NCBI RefSeq assembly: GCF_040958095.1
Contig: NC_091209.1
Span: forward strand, 8,595,830 to 8,659,829
Direction: 5' to 3'
DNA length: 64,000 nt
From: Procambarus clarkii
Taxonomy: Eukaryota > Arthropoda > Malacostraca > Decapoda > Cambaridae
The position numbers were made by a program, and so were the translations under genes. This document shows positions 10,484 through 23,687 of this stretch, one piece after another (the stretch's first letter is position 1; each line of letters begins with the position of its first letter). The notes under the pieces are model-generated. The model searched no databases and was not told where the DNA came from. It worked only from the letters and a program-made list of their open reading frames with translations.

Positions 10484-13073
10484 GTAGCAGCGGTGTTTCA
10501 ATAATTTCTTGACGATTATTGAAGCCTCACGCGCCTGTCCGTTCGGTTATGCTATGTGGTGAGGGTGCAGCCGGGGCCCATGAGATAGAGTCGACGGTAA
10601 TCCTATGTGGTGCGATTCGCATAGAGTAGGCGATTCTAGGGTCGTGAGGGGCTGGAAAGTTTAATTATATACAGTAAGCGTATGCGCTAAGCAGGCAGTT
10701 TAGCGTGGAGGCCGCCTTGGGTAGTTGGAAAGGGTATTATTTTTCTCGACCCTCTGCAACTACGGACAAGGGTGCTGCGTGGTGGTTTTCGCAGCAACAA
10801 TTCTAGGTGTCGAATTGTCGGGGCGGGGAAGTATTAGGACGCTAATTATTATCCCCGAGGGCGTGTTAGGCGACCCAATCGCTAGATTTTTACGGTACAG
10901 CCATGAAGGTACCAAGAGTTCACTGAGGGATGGCCTAGTAGATTCTCTAGCAACGGAATTACGGTGGTGTCGGACAGTTAGATCCGTCGGTTGTTCCGCT
11001 ATCTAGTCTAACCGTTGACCGCGAAGGACAGGATTATTTGGTACTGTCGGCATCTAGGTGGATGTGGTTACCTAGGCTTGGAGAAGCGACAGGGCGGGCC
11101 GGGACGGGACGGTTATAGGTTAAATCGAGATTTCCTTAAGTACTAAATTAAGTTCCCTGTATATTAAGTTCCCTTTCAGGTTAAGTATCCCTTCGGTAGT
11201 TAAGTGTTCCCCCTTGGTTACCTAATTCTCATATATAAGTGTTATTATCTTTCTAAGTATTTGTTTTACATGTTTAAGTCTGGATTTTGTTTTCGTATTG
11301 TGCAGTATTAATTCTTTGAGGGAATTACTAAAAGGTGAGTGGTTTACTGTGTTCAAGTGAAGTGCGGTGCATTAAGTGAAGTCAGTGAAAGAATTGAAAT
11401 CAGTGAAATCGTGGAAAATTTTTGTGATGACATTTTTCAAAGTCGCTTGGAAAATCTCAATTTCGGAATAAATTCTAGTTTTGTGCCGGGCCATACGATC
11501 ATCGGGTCGTCAGGGTTAATTCAAGTGTGCGATTAAAGTGATCCGAGTGCGAACTTTGAGAGACCAAAAGTCGAATTTTGGTCATTTAAGCGAATTAGCG
11601 TTGGGACTCTGAATTTTCTAGCGGTTTTACTCAGCGCCCAGTGTGACAGCGCCCAGTAATTTTTTGCGCTCAACCAAGTGTCTAAGTGTCTCGCGAGTGG
11701 TATATTTAGTTCAAGTGTTAAGCGAACTACACGTCGGTATTTAATTTATAATTTTGAGAAAAGAAATACTTGGTTAATTAAGAATTAGTGCGGAGACAAC
11801 TTTCTGAGGATTAGGCTTCGTGACAGTGAGCGCACTTTCAATTGTTGTATACTTACCAACGTGTCCAAGTGGTTAGCGAGTGTTATAGTCCGTTAAAGTA
11901 ACAAGTCAACTACGCGCCAGTATTTAAATTATAATTTTGGAAAATTAATTACTAATTTTTACTTAAGGTTCAGCGCGACTCTGTAGCTGTGAGCGTCGCA
12001 GTTATCAGTGTATATTTCTCAGTATTCTACAACACGACCGGCGGTGACCAAGTGTATGTTATGTAAACATCGAGTTCATACAGTAACGTAAATAATTAAT
12101 TTAACATTAATTTGGTTTAACTAATAATGCTTATAATTATATCCGAGCGCCGTTGTTAGCGTCGGGCGTTACGGAATTAAAAATAATTGTTGAAGATATA
12201 AACATCGCGCCAGTGTTAAATTAACGATAACGTCATTCATTCCTAGTGCGCCTAAGATTTTCAAGAAAAATTTAAGAAATTCAGTTAACGTAAAGTGTTG
12301 TATTTATTGTGCGCTGGTAAACTAGACTGATTATTTTCGACAAATAAAAACAGAGTTGAAACTAAATTATTTACAGTAAATTCAGTGTAATTCCTTTCAG
12401 GTATATATTAATTGTATAAATTCAATATATCTGGTTCAAGAATTCGGTAATTATCAATTTTCTAAGATTTATATTGGATTTGCATTTACAGACAAGAAAG
12501 TCGTACTATAATTCTATTTATATTTGCGTTACTAGTCATCTTCGAGTGTCTAATAAATATGGTGGAAATTAATTACATTTTTTCAAGTTTATTCTAGTAG
12601 TTTGATCGATTGACAATTAACGTAACCTTTGTATGTAGATTATAAGTGCGCATATATAGTTTGTTCAACATCGTATACAGTGTTTTGTTTCACAAGTGAT
12701 GATTAGTAGTCGATGCCGGCTGCGTATTTCCATCTGTCCGCATATAAATTTTACGAATGAGAGAAGAGGATAATATGACTAAAGAAATTAATTCATTGGC
12801 GTAGCGTAGTCAGCGAGACTGACGCCGACAGCTGTCATCGCCTTGTCAACGGGCGACGGTTCTCACTGGGGCTCAAGAAATCGATTAGGAAGGGTGGCGA
12901 TATATGGTACTTCCGGTTTGGTCACACGGAACATTTTTACCAAGGATTGAGGTTAGGAAACATTTTGTGGTTTGCTAGAAGTTATTGATGAAACCAAATG
13001 GTGTGTTAAAATTTTACCCTGATCCGACGACGGGTCTTGAAGTTACGTCTTGGGGTGAAAATGGTTTTTATCA
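10484..13073 (+). other. Untranslated leader of the gypsy element
   Basis: The segment starts with the probable primer-binding site TGGTAGCAGCGG and runs about 2.5 kb without a convincing coding frame. It is internally repetitive: the block around 11690-11780 (TATTTAATTTATAATTTTG) recurs in diverged form around 11875-11960. Several TTAATT-rich stretches follow. It is likely the transcribed leader with packaging and translation signals, but no specific motif can be named. Confidence 0.5.
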
Positions 13074-14364
13074 ATGAATGGACAATGTATGCAGACGCAC
13101 CCTCCCCAGTACCCCATCCTTACCCAAGCACCCCTCCCTGCCTACAACCCCCAACCTCAAACCCTCCCTACCTACAACCCCATTTCCCAACCTTACCTCC
13201 AGGCCAACCCACATCCACCCCAATCCCTGGCAGACCCATACCAACCCAACCCCTTGTCGACGCGTTATTGGAATTGTGGAAAACTACATTTCCCTCGCAA
13301 CTCCCACCCTTACAACCCCCTGTTTACAACCCCCCTCCACAACCCACCCCCGGCCTGCCTTCACCCTCCCACCTATCCCCCCAACCCCTCCTGTTACCCA
13401 CCCTACCCCCTCCATTAATCCTACACCTTGCTCCTCACCTCCCCTCCACCCCTCTTCCCCCCCTACCCCCATTCCTAGTGTCGCCTCTACAGAAGTTGCT
13501 GGGGAATGTAGCCAGCGGGCTTCTGGGACGCGTAAAATTGGTGATGAAATTTGTTGGAAGTGTCATGGCCGAGGCCATTACCGGTATGTGTGCACGAGCA
13601 CACGGGTCAAGGGTGACCCAGAACAGGTCAGCACGTTGGCTGGCAGACCTACGTTTGAGATGACGGTTGAAGGTGTGAGATTGACAGTTTTTGTGGACAC
13701 CGGAAGTCAAGCAACTCTCATTAAAAAGTCAGCCTTCAGCACACTTAAAGAGACACGCCTTAAGCGTTGTGGGAAGCATTTAACAGCAGTGAATGGTCAA
13801 CATATTAATATCTTGGGCCAGGCCACTCTCAATTTTGAAGTAGGTAAGGAAGAAGCTTACCCACACACTTGCACGATTGTCGAAAATCTTGCATTCCCTG
13901 GTCAGATTTTGTTGGGAATGGATTTTCTGGGACGAGTTAACTTTTCTTTGTCGGCTCAAGAGGGAGCAAGGAAGTGCAGATTGAAGTTGGGCCAGGTAGT
14001 TTATCCCATTAAAATGGTAGATCATCCTCCAGTAATTGCTTCCATTAGTAAGAAACAGAAGTACAACATTCACTACCCTAAGTTGTTTTTTAAGTCTCTT
14101 CCAGACACAGATAAGAAATCATGTGGGTTACATGCCTTGGTGAAACAGTGTTGCCCACCACATTCAGTTAAATTCATTAAAGTATCAGTGGGACGTCACA
14201 TTGCACCAGGTACCACCCTTCAGGTGGCTGGGAGATGTGACAGGTTGTTGATCCCTCATCATTTGATCACAGTGCTTGATAAAGGTGCCCTTATTCCAGT
14301 TGTCAATCTCTCGCAACCTATCGTTTCAGGGCAGGTGATAGGGTGTCTCAGGCTACACTTGTAG
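13074..14364 (+). mobile_element. gag C-terminal and protease region of the gypsy element
   Basis: A strongly proline-rich part is followed by a CCHC zinc knuckle (CWKCHGRGHYRYVC), the nucleocapsid signature that binds RNA. Then comes a retropepsin-like domain with FVDTGSQATLI and a downstream ILLGMDFL, the usual pair of aspartic-protease motifs. The end of this region overlaps the start of pol in a different frame, in line with the frameshift or read-through expression used by this family. A conventional capsid domain is not obvious. Fossil copy; not reconstructed. Confidence 0.75.
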
Positions 14365-17355
14365 AAAATACAGGAATTTTTCAGTATCAAAGCCAGGAAA
14401 TGCCAGCCACCACAGCACAATGTAGTGCATTTAATGTTACAGAAAGTAGTACACAGGGAAAACACAAGACCGAGACAGGGAAAAATAGTAATACGCAGGA
14501 AGTTGATAAGTTAATCTCGGCTCTGGATTTGCAACATGTGCAACAGTCAGATAGGAAACTTTTGAGAGGGATTTTACGTAAATTCCCTAGACTGTTTGCA
14601 ACAGAAGACGATCAGATCGGGCTTCTGGATAGGATCGAGCATGTTATTCCTACAGGTGACCATCCTCCTATTTACACCCGTCAATGGAGACTTCCGGAAC
14701 GGGCGAAGGAAGTAATTAGGGATGAGTGTCAGAAAATGTTGGGACAGGATGTGATAGAGCCCAGTACGTCACCATGGTTGTCGCCAGTGGTGTTGGTACG
14801 TAAACCGGATGGTAGTTATAAGTTTTGTGTTGACTACCGAAAGATAAACGAAATTACTAAAGGTGATGTGTATCCTTTGCCACGGATACAAGAAATAATA
14901 GATCAGTTTGGGGCAGCCAAATACTTTTCCACTCTGGATGCGAAATCTGCGTATTGGGCCATCCCAGTTGCTGAGAAAGATAGAGAAAAGACCGCCTTCT
15001 CTGATGGGGTTCATACTTATCAATTCAAGCGGATGCCTTTCGGGTTAAAGACAGCGCCTTCATCATTTCAGAGGGCAATTAATTATATCCCCAGTCCAGT
15101 CTTGGGGAGGCACTCGTTAGCGTACCTGGATGATGTGGTTATCTACTCCAGGACGTTTGATGAGCACTTACGAGATTTGACTGAGACGTTGGCATTGTTA
15201 GATAAGGCGGGGTTCAAACTTAACGTGAGTAAGTGCACTCTGGCATCTCAGAAGTTTAAGTTTCTGGGATTCCAGGTGAGCACAGACGGTATCCGACCTG
15301 ACCCCGACTCCTGTCGTGCCATTGCTGACATGCCTACACCTAAGACAGCAAAGGATGTTCGAAGGCTTCTGGGGGCAGCCGGATATTTCCGTCGCCACAT
15401 TGAGGGTTTTGCAAGTACATCAGCACCGTTAACTGAGCTCACTAAGAAAAATGTTAAATTCGTTTGGAAACCTGAGCATGATGACGCTTATGCAAAATTA
15501 AAAAGTCAACTCATTACCACCCCAGTCTTGGCAGTACCGGATTTTGATAAGGAGTGGGAAGTACACACTGACGCCAGTGGCATAGCTATTGGTGGGTGCT
15601 TAATGCAACGTGATAATGACAATCTTCCTCACCCAGTTGCATATTTCAGCAGGAAGGTTAAGGGTCCGGAGGTCCGCTATTCTGCAACGGATAGGGAGGC
15701 TTTGGCTGTGGTAGAAAGTGTCAGGTACTTTGAACCGTATCTTTTCCAACGTCACTTTGTCATTTATACAGATCACAGGGCTTTGACTCATATTTTTAAG
15801 AAAAGAACTAAGTGCCCTCGCATGTCACGTTGGTCTCATGAACTAGCTGCTCACTCATTCCAAATACTTTACAAGCCTGGACCATCACATGTTGTACCAG
15901 ATACTTTGAGTAGAAACATTGCTACGATTAACGTAAATCTTAATATTGAAAATATTTCCAGTGAGAAAATGCGAGAATTCCAGATGAACAAACCAAGGTG
16001 GAAGGAAATTATTGAACTTTTGGAGGGAGGAAAATATCCGTCGAAGAAACGTAATTTAGCAATTCATGATTTTGAAATGAAGGATGGGGTCTTATTTTAT
16101 GTAAAGGGACAGCAGGATCGTGCAGTTTTTCAGTTGGTTATCCCAGAGGTGTTGAAGAAGTCGGCGTTGAAACTCGCACATTCGTCTAAGATTGCAGGTC
16201 ATCCGGGGATTTTTAAAACTCACATGAAAGCCAAGTCACTCTTTTTCTTCCCCGGTATGTTAACAGAGGTCATTAACTTCGTTAAGTCCTGTGGTCACTG
16301 TCAAAGGAGGAAAGGTACCCTTAAGGTACAAGCTCCATTGCAAGAATTCCCCGAAATTTTGGAACCTTTACATCGGGTGGGGGCTGATCTGATTGATCTG
16401 CATCACAGTCATTCAGGAAACCGTTACGTATTGGTGTTGGTAGACCACCTGTCCAGGTACACCACACTGATTGCATTGCCTCAGAAGGATTCACGAACTG
16501 TTGCAAAGGCGTTCTTAGATAGGTTCGTCACTGTATTTGGTCCCCCTAAAGTGTTAGTTTCTGACCGAGGTCAGGAATTTAATGGGAATATTTTTAGAGA
16601 AGTATGTAAAATATTAGAAACCACTTCAGCATTCACTACGGCTTATCACCCTCAGGCTAACGGCATGACAGAACGGACGAACCGGTCAGTTAAAGAGATG
16701 CTTGCAATTCTTGCAGAGCATGATGCAAATTCGTGGGACGAACAACTCTCCTATGTCCAGTTGGCTCTGAACACTGCCATCCATCGATCCATTAACACCC
16801 AACCCCTTTTGCTGTTCACAGGGCATTCATGTAATTTCCCGTCAGGTCTGCTTAACAGACATAATATTGTATATGGGGAAGATTACCCATCAGAAGTTTT
16901 AAATAAGATGAAAAATGCATGGAGAATTGCAGCCAGGGCTTCCAAGACAGCACGAGAGCGCTATGCTCAGCATTATGACAAGAAGGTACGACCTCTTGAG
17001 TTGAAAGTCGGGAGTCTTGTGTTGAGAGTTAATGAGGCGGCTCCTGCCAATCAGAGTAGGAAACTTGCTCCTAGATAGCGGGGCCCTTACCGGGTAATTG
17101 AAAGAAAAGGTCCGGTTAATTTTGTTATTAAAGGTATTTTTGAAGACCAAGTTGAGAGAACGATTCACATTAATAAGTTAAAATCTTATCACGCGAGGGA
17201 GGAACTAGAGCTGCCTTCAGCAAGTCTAATTCCTGACCTGTCTAATGATCCAAGTGCTGAGTCAGATGATGAGGATGACCTTCTGTCAGATCTCATCAGT
17301 AGTCAAGTTCAATCTTGTCACCCCATGGTAACAAGGTCGCGAGCTGTACAGTAAA
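14343..17355 (+). mobile_element. pol region of the gypsy element (RT, RNase H, integrase)
   Basis: Domains run in Ty3/gypsy order. Reverse transcriptase shows DYRKINEIT, PFGLKTAPSSFQ and the catalytic YLDD. RNase H shows TDASGIAIGG and TDHRALTHIF. Integrase shows an HHCC zinc domain (HSSKIAGHPG ... CGHCQRRKG) and catalytic-core motifs (GADLIDLHHS, SDRGQEFNG, TAYHPQANGMTERTNR). A GPY-like C-terminal part follows. RT before RNase H before integrase places it in Ty3/gypsy rather than copia. It appears close to whole. Confidence 0.92.
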
Positions 17356-18046
17356 TTGTTAATGATCTCCCCTAGTCAGGTTTAGTAATTTCATAATAAT
17401 TATCCTGTAGAGGCACTGGTGTGTATTTACTGATGTACATGGCTCAGGTAGCATACTTGCCTTGCTCTGGGGTTTCCATCTACCTATACCTCAGAGTAAT
17501 ATCCATGCTTCCGCCATTTGTTGTTGTCTGTCTTTCTCAGGTCTGATGGTACACCAGTTCCAGCCTCCCAGTCACACGTGAACCAAGGATCGAGATCAGC
17601 AGGTCTGGGGATGACCCACCTGGCTGATAAGATCGGGGTCTGAGGCACGTTACATAAAGTCCTCCCCCTTGTACCCGGTAACTCGTCAATTGGTTATCCG
17701 GAAGGGGTGACTGGCGTACAGTCACCCGGCCGACACCTCACGTCACTAACGAGGTTGTCCCAGTCCAGCCAGGCTGTCTTCACGGAGCAGAGTCCAGTCA
17801 CCATCACAACCGTGGGCTAGCTGTCTCAAGGTCACCAACCAAGCCCACCAGCCGCGTAGTCAAGACTGCGGGAAAACCGGAAGTGGAAGACGAGTGGTCT
17901 ACGAAGAAGAACGCTAATTGCAAGGACTTGTCGGCTCTATCAAAACCTGCGGTTGCGTCGTCTGTGGAAACCAAGATGCAACGCGGTGGTCTCAGGTACG
18001 AACAGCACTACCCCTACAGAGTGCTTGCGGAATCGCCAGATGAGGT
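17356..18046 (+). other. Gypsy 3' internal non-coding segment, first part
   Basis: Between the end of pol and the nested element there are about 690 bp without a convincing frame or envelope-like domain. The sequence resumes at 23688 on the other side of the nested insertion, as the flanking GAGGT duplication shows. Confidence 0.6.
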
Positions 18047-19094
18047 TGTTACGAACCCGGATCCAGCGTCCGAGCACGGAGTAGTAACGACCGCGCCATC
18101 TGTGGGTCAGCTCCCGAAAACCCCTGTCAAACGACGACGACACCTGGTGAGGATGCCGTGTATCAGCTACGAGGGCCAGTTTCCAGTCCCGTTCAGCACT
18201 CTACACCGCCGCCCCTGACCTCTGGTGAGGTGGTGCTCCGACGATAGCGCCATTTATGGACTGGATACGTCAGGTGTTTGTACCCGAGCCCGTAAGTGAG
18301 GTGTTTTAGTGTCCCGGTTATTGATGACGTGTCTGCTTACAGAGCCGACCTGGGACTACTGTGATGGGAGTCGAGTCAGTCTACCCGAGGCAGCCAGTCT
18401 CCATACCTTGAACCTTGCTGCAGCTGTTGTGAAGTCGCCCCCCCCCCCCCCCCCCCGGAAGAACACTGTGGTGTGTTAGCCTGCCAGTGGAGTGGCAGTA
18501 AAAGGATTTACCCGGGACCGACTGTTGGAGACGATCATCCACTGGGGTACTGAAGACAGGAGAGTGATTTGTGGTGTCACACGAGGCTCCTGTCTAGGGC
18601 GTTCCCCTTTTATCGTTCGTCGAGTGGCCGTACCAGCCTTGTTGGCTCAGAACCTGCCAGCAGACCAGCTGGACGTGTGGTTGACGGCCTCCACGGCGGT
18701 GCCCCCAGTGGACCTGTGTTTTGGCTGACCTGTGGCCAGGGTAGGCTCAACTTCTTTGGAGAATTCGTTGTGAGGCCACGAAGAAAGCACCGAGGACTCG
18801 GCACCGAGAGTTATGGCACCAGCGTCTTCAGCAGAAGACATCAATTGTGGATTAATCCCCTTGTAAAGTGTTAATACCCCTCCCCCTTGTGCACTCTTTT
18901 ATTTTATATATTTAATCGGTGATGGTAATAATTATAATATTAAGTTCTTATCTTTCTTTCCCTACTCCCTTTAAGTTACTTGCGTCACGGATCTCATCCC
19001 TTGATAGCCACTACTGGCTTGGGAACGGATATATATATCTTCCTCTAGCAACACCAGAGTAAGGACCCCGTTGCGTCCCGAGAGGGCCGTAACA

Positions 19095-19668
19095 TAATTG
19101 GCATCCCCAGCGGGATCCGTCCCCTTGTTAAGTATGTTTGACAGGGGTGGTAAAGTGGAGTAATCCCTGTATATAATTCCCGCTGTGTGACGATTGTGAC
19201 GTTATACGTCCTGTGCAGTGCTCAAGAGTGACTAAGTACAATAGGGTGCAGTGCGGTGCTCGCCGTGATTAAGCGATTAAGTGCAATATTGAGTAGTGCG
19301 GTGCTCAGTGATTCAGTGCAATATTGTAGAGCGAAGTGTTCGCTGTGATTCGGTGCAATATTGAGTAGGGCGGTGTTCAGTGATTCAGTGCAATATTGTA
19401 GAGCGAAGTGTTCGCTGTGATTCGGTGCAATATTGAGTAGTGCGGTGCTCAGTGATTCAGTGCAATATTGTAGAGCGAAGTGTTCGCTGTGATTCGGTGC
19501 AATATTGGGTAGTGCGGTGCCCGAAGCAATTACGTGCAATATTGGCAAGTGCAGTGTTTGGTGCGATAAAGTGCAATATTGTCGTAGAACAGTGCTCGGT
19601 GCATTAAGTGCTAAAGTGTAAGCGGTGTGTCAAGTGCTAGTGTCTAGTTAAGTGTTCCATCTGTGACA
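19095..19668 (+). repeat. Leader of the nested element with a ~72-bp repeat
   Basis: After the primer site, units built on GTGCAATATTG and GCGGTGCTCAGTGATTCAGT repeat about every 72 bp, with a half-unit of about 36 bp, between 19230 and 19580. The region lies between LTR and gag, where packaging signals sit in this family; the role here is not known. Confidence 0.7.
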
Positions 19669-22600
19669 ATGGCAGAAAAAGCTACCATCGATGATTTGGA
19701 CGATGTTCAGGCTTTTCTGAACAGAGAGGACTGTCTTGCCAGATTAAAGTATCTGAGCAAACCGGAACTTATACTAGTGAGCGCCTACCTCGAGATCAAG
19801 ATCCGTGCCACTGATTCCCGTGTGGAAATATTGTCCAAGGTTCACCGGCACTTGAAGGCAGAAGAGAAACGGGAAGGCGAGACTCCTAGTACGAAGGAAG
19901 GTGAGGAAATAGCTTCCATGGAAAAGGAAGATAAAGGCAGTGACATTGACAGTGATACAGGTGAGCTGAATATAAGCTTGCTAACTGTCAAAATGCGTGC
20001 CTTGGAAATTAATCGAGAAATAGAGTGGAAGAAATTAGAAATGGAAAGAGAAAGACAAGATAAAGAATTGGCGATGAGGCGTTTAGAATTAGAACGAGAA
20101 CGAGAGAGAGAAGAACGAGAAAGAGAAGAGAGACGAGAGAGAGAAGAACGAGAAAGAGAGAGAGAAGAACGAGAAAGAGAAGAAAAAGAAAGACAGAGAC
20201 AACATGAACTAGAAGTATTACGATTAGGCGCTGGACAGAGACAAACTGGAGTAAGCGGTTTCGATCCGGTAAGGAATATCAAAATGGTCCCCAAATTCAA
20301 CGAGAGAGAAGTTTCGAAGTTCTTCGCAGCCTTCGAGAAAGTCGCTGCCTCTTTGGAGTGGCCAAGGGAGAATTGGGCCATCATGATACAGTCAGTCTTG
20401 ACTGGGAAGGCCCAAATTGCCTACTCTACGTTATCCCTTGACGACTCCGGCGATTACGATATGGTGAAGAAAGTGGTGCTCATGGCGTACCAATTGGTAC
20501 CTGAGGCATATAGGCAAAAGTTCAGAAACCTGAAGAAGACCTCAGAGCACATTTTCACCGAATTCGCCACCATCAAGGAGCGACTTTTTCAAGAATGGTG
20601 TGCCTCTCGGAAGGTGGAGACCAAGGAAGACCTCGAGCAGCTAATTCTGCTCGAGGACTTCAAGGATTGTTTGTCTGTAGACCTGAAGACGTACTTAGAG
20701 GAACAGCAGGTAGAGACCTTGAGTGCAGCAGCCACCATGGCTGAAGAGTACATCCTGACTCATAGGCCGTCTGCTAAGTACGTCCCAAGGAATTACCAGC
20801 GCCGGTTCGACATACCTCATGATGAAGAGGAAAGACCCGTCCCACAAAGTGCTAAGAAGACGCCCCCAAGTAGCCCCCGAAGAACAAGTCCAAGCAGTCC
20901 GAAACACCGGAGCCCGAGGAGGAATATGGTGTGCTGGACTTGTGGGCAGAAAGGGCATATAGCTGCTAGGTGCCGAGGCAGAAGAGGTGGCAGCGCACGT
21001 AGGGAGGTGATGATGATGAGCTGTGTTACACCACCAGCAGGAAGCCAGTCGACGACGACGCGGGAAGGACCACGTTTGTTTTCCCCTCACACTTCAGGCG
21101 GGTATGTATCGAGTGATCATACTGGTACATCAGTTGTAGTGCTCAGAGATAGTGGAGCAGCCCAGTCCCTGATCGTGAAGAGCTCGTTACCCGAGGGAGT
21201 AAGTGTGGATGGGAGACCAGAGGTTATCCTGGTTGGGTTTCCGAGAACGCAGTATATCGCCCCCTTAGTGCCAGTACATCTCGACTCGCCTTATTTCAGC
21301 GGCACATGTGCGTTGGCAGTAGTCGATACCCTCCCTGTGGCTGGGATTGACGTGGTACTAGCCAACGACTTGGTGACAGATTGGAGCATCAATTTTCCCA
21401 AGGTTGTGGACGAGTCTACCAAAACAGCAAGGTCGGAGGTGACAACAGGCAATGGTAATGTCCAGGTAGAGACAGACCCGGATTTGAACATGTCTAATTT
21501 GTCCTCTCACCCGCAGATCGACAGTAATCTAGCAGTATCTCCTGATTCTTCTCTCGCCAAGAAGCATGAGGTTGCGATGGCAGAAGTACCTGAGCTAGAA
21601 GAGAGGCCTTGTGTGCAGGCACCCACGGATACCAACGAGTCTGGAGCGAAGGCGGATGTGTGCTTGCAGTATGGCAAGTTACAGCGTGTATTGAATCAGC
21701 CAGAGATTCCCCAGACGTCAGAGGTATGTGAAGTGTGTTCAAAAGGACTAGTGCCCTCTTCGGTCCAAGCCAGGCTAGTGGATGTTGCCGGCTATGGACA
21801 TTACAGGCTCAGGACGCTTATTCCTCAGGTAACCAAATGTTTCTTAGCGATATTTTGTTTTGTTCTCTTATGTGTTCTCAGTGTTCTCAGTAAGGACCGG
21901 TGGACGACCCGACAGATGATGGCTCCCTTGAACATTGCGAAGTGGTCCCAGGGATTGGAGATTTGTACTGCAAGTGTTGCAGTTGAAGAAGGGACCTGGA
22001 AGGTAATGGTAGATACAGGAGGTACGCGATACGATAATATGAGTGACTGTTTCCGACAGGTTGACACCCCCCGCGTGATTGCTGAGCCTCAATACAGCGT
22101 TATGCGGAACGTTGGTCAACCTGACGGTGGCAGAGCGAATGCCGTCTTCGGTGTGCAAGCAGCCCTGTTGGAACTAGGTGTGAGCTTAGTAGAGGAGTCT
22201 GCTGTAAGTACTGTTTTACCCGCTGTCGCTGTCACTCTGAATTATCAGACCCCTGTATTCCAGGTGCCCGACTCCCTGAAGGACCACTGGACCGGTACTA
22301 GAAATACCGTCTGGGATCAGCCATCATCGGTGCCACGACGCAGGGAAGTGTCGAGACGCCCCAGATCGTGTCTACACCGATCCTTCCTTGAGACATGTGA
22401 GATGACGCCCCTGCTTGACATCGCAGTGGAGACGTGGAAGGTTATGCCAGACAGGACATCGCCTTCAATCTTCAAGTTCCCGTTGTGCCGGAATTGCCCA
22501 GTAGGACAGTTCTGTGGACGAGACAGCCTCGCCATTCCAGATTATAAAGCATGTGTGTCCATTTGGAGTTGTGTCGCCGTACTAATTTGGTTTGTGTCTC

Positions 22601-22842
22601 TTTTTATAGAACCCCAAACCAAATTCTTTTTGGTGGGGAGGTGTTACGAACCCGGATCCAGCGTCCGAGCACGGAGTAGTAACGACCGCGCCATCTGTGG
22701 GTCAGCTCCCGAAAACCCCCGCCAAACGACGACGACACCTGGTGAGGATGCCGTGTATCAGCTACGAGGGCCAGTTTCCAGTCCCGTTCAGCACTCTACA
22801 CCGCCGCTCCTGACCTCTGGTGAGGTGGTGCTCCGACGATAG
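19669..22842 (+). mobile_element. gag/protease-like frame of the nested element
   Basis: From an ATG after CTGTGACA, the product of about 1,050 residues begins with an acidic region. A long charged Glu/Arg coiled-coil segment follows (about residues 105-185), then a capsid-like domain (about 200-370, with VSKFFAAFEKVAASLEW). A CCHC knuckle (CWTCGQKGHIAARC) and an aspartic-protease-like LRDSGAAQSLIV come next. The last third has no recognised enzyme but carries two hydrophobic segments (CFLAIFCFVLLCVLSVL and WSCVAVLIWFVSLFI) just before the 3' LTR, and the frame runs into the LTR. The hydrophobic pair could be an envelope-like remnant or a membrane anchor; not determined. Confidence 0.75.
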
Positions 22843-23687
22843 CGCCATCTACGGACTGGATACGTCAGGTGTTTGTACCCGAGCCCGTAAGTGAGGTGTT
22901 TTAGTGTCCCGGTTATTGATGACGTGTCTGCTTACAGAGCCGACCTGGGACTACTGTGATGGGAATCGAGTCAGTCTACCCGAGGCAGCCAGTCTCCATA
23001 CCTTGAACCTTGCTGCAGCTGTTGTGAAGTCGCCCCCCCCCCCGGAAGAACACTGTGGTGTGTTAGCCTGCCAGTGGAGTGGCAGTAAAAGGATTTACCC
23101 CGGGACCGACTGTTGGAGACGATCATCCACTGGGGTACTGAAGACAGGAGAGTGATTTGTGGTGTCACACGAGGCTCCTGTCTAGGGCGTTCCCCTTTTA
23201 TCGTTCGTGGAGTGGCCGTACCAGCCTTGTTGGCTCAGAACCTGCCAGCAGACCAGCTGGACGTGTGGTTGACGGCCTCCACGGCGGTGCCCCCAGTGGA
23301 CCTGTGTTTTGGCTGACCTGTGGCCAGGGTAGGCTCAACTTCTTTGGAGAATTCGTTGTGAGGCCACGAAGAAAGCACCGAGGACTCGGCACCGAGAGTT
23401 ATGGCACCAGCGTCTTCAGCAGAAGACATCGATTGTGGATTAATCCCCTTGTAAAGTGTTAATACCCCTCCCCCTTGTGCACTCTTTTATTTTATATATT
23501 TAATCGGTGATGGTAATAATTATAATATTAAGTTCTTATCTTTCTTTCCCTACTCCCTTTAAGTTACTTGCGTCACGGATCTCATCCCTTGATAGCCACT
23601 ACTGGCTTGGGAACGGATATATATATCTTCCTCTAACAACACCAGAGTAAGGACCCCGTTGCGTCCCGAGAGGGCCGTAACAGAGGT

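Larger units (their letters stand above)
18047..23682 (+). mobile_element. Nested LTR retrotransposon with gag-protease only
   Basis: LTRs of about 1,045 bp (18047-19094 and 22642-23682; TGTTACG...CCGTAACA) with a 5-bp duplication GAGGT on both sides (18042-18046, 23683-23687) define a complete insertion inside the 3' part of the larger gypsy element. A likely primer site (TGGCATCCCCAGCGGGAT) follows the 5' LTR and a G-rich polypurine tract (GGTGGGGAGG) precedes the 3' LTR. The interior has one long gag/protease-like frame and no recognisable reverse transcriptase, RNase H or integrase, so it would depend on enzymes of a relative. A diverged solo LTR of the same group lies at 29438-30464. Fossil, non-autonomous by its parts list. 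Confidence 0.9.

Noticed and set aside
18569-18874. 101-codon frame repeated at 23157
   Set aside because: Both lie in the two LTRs of the nested element; no domain.
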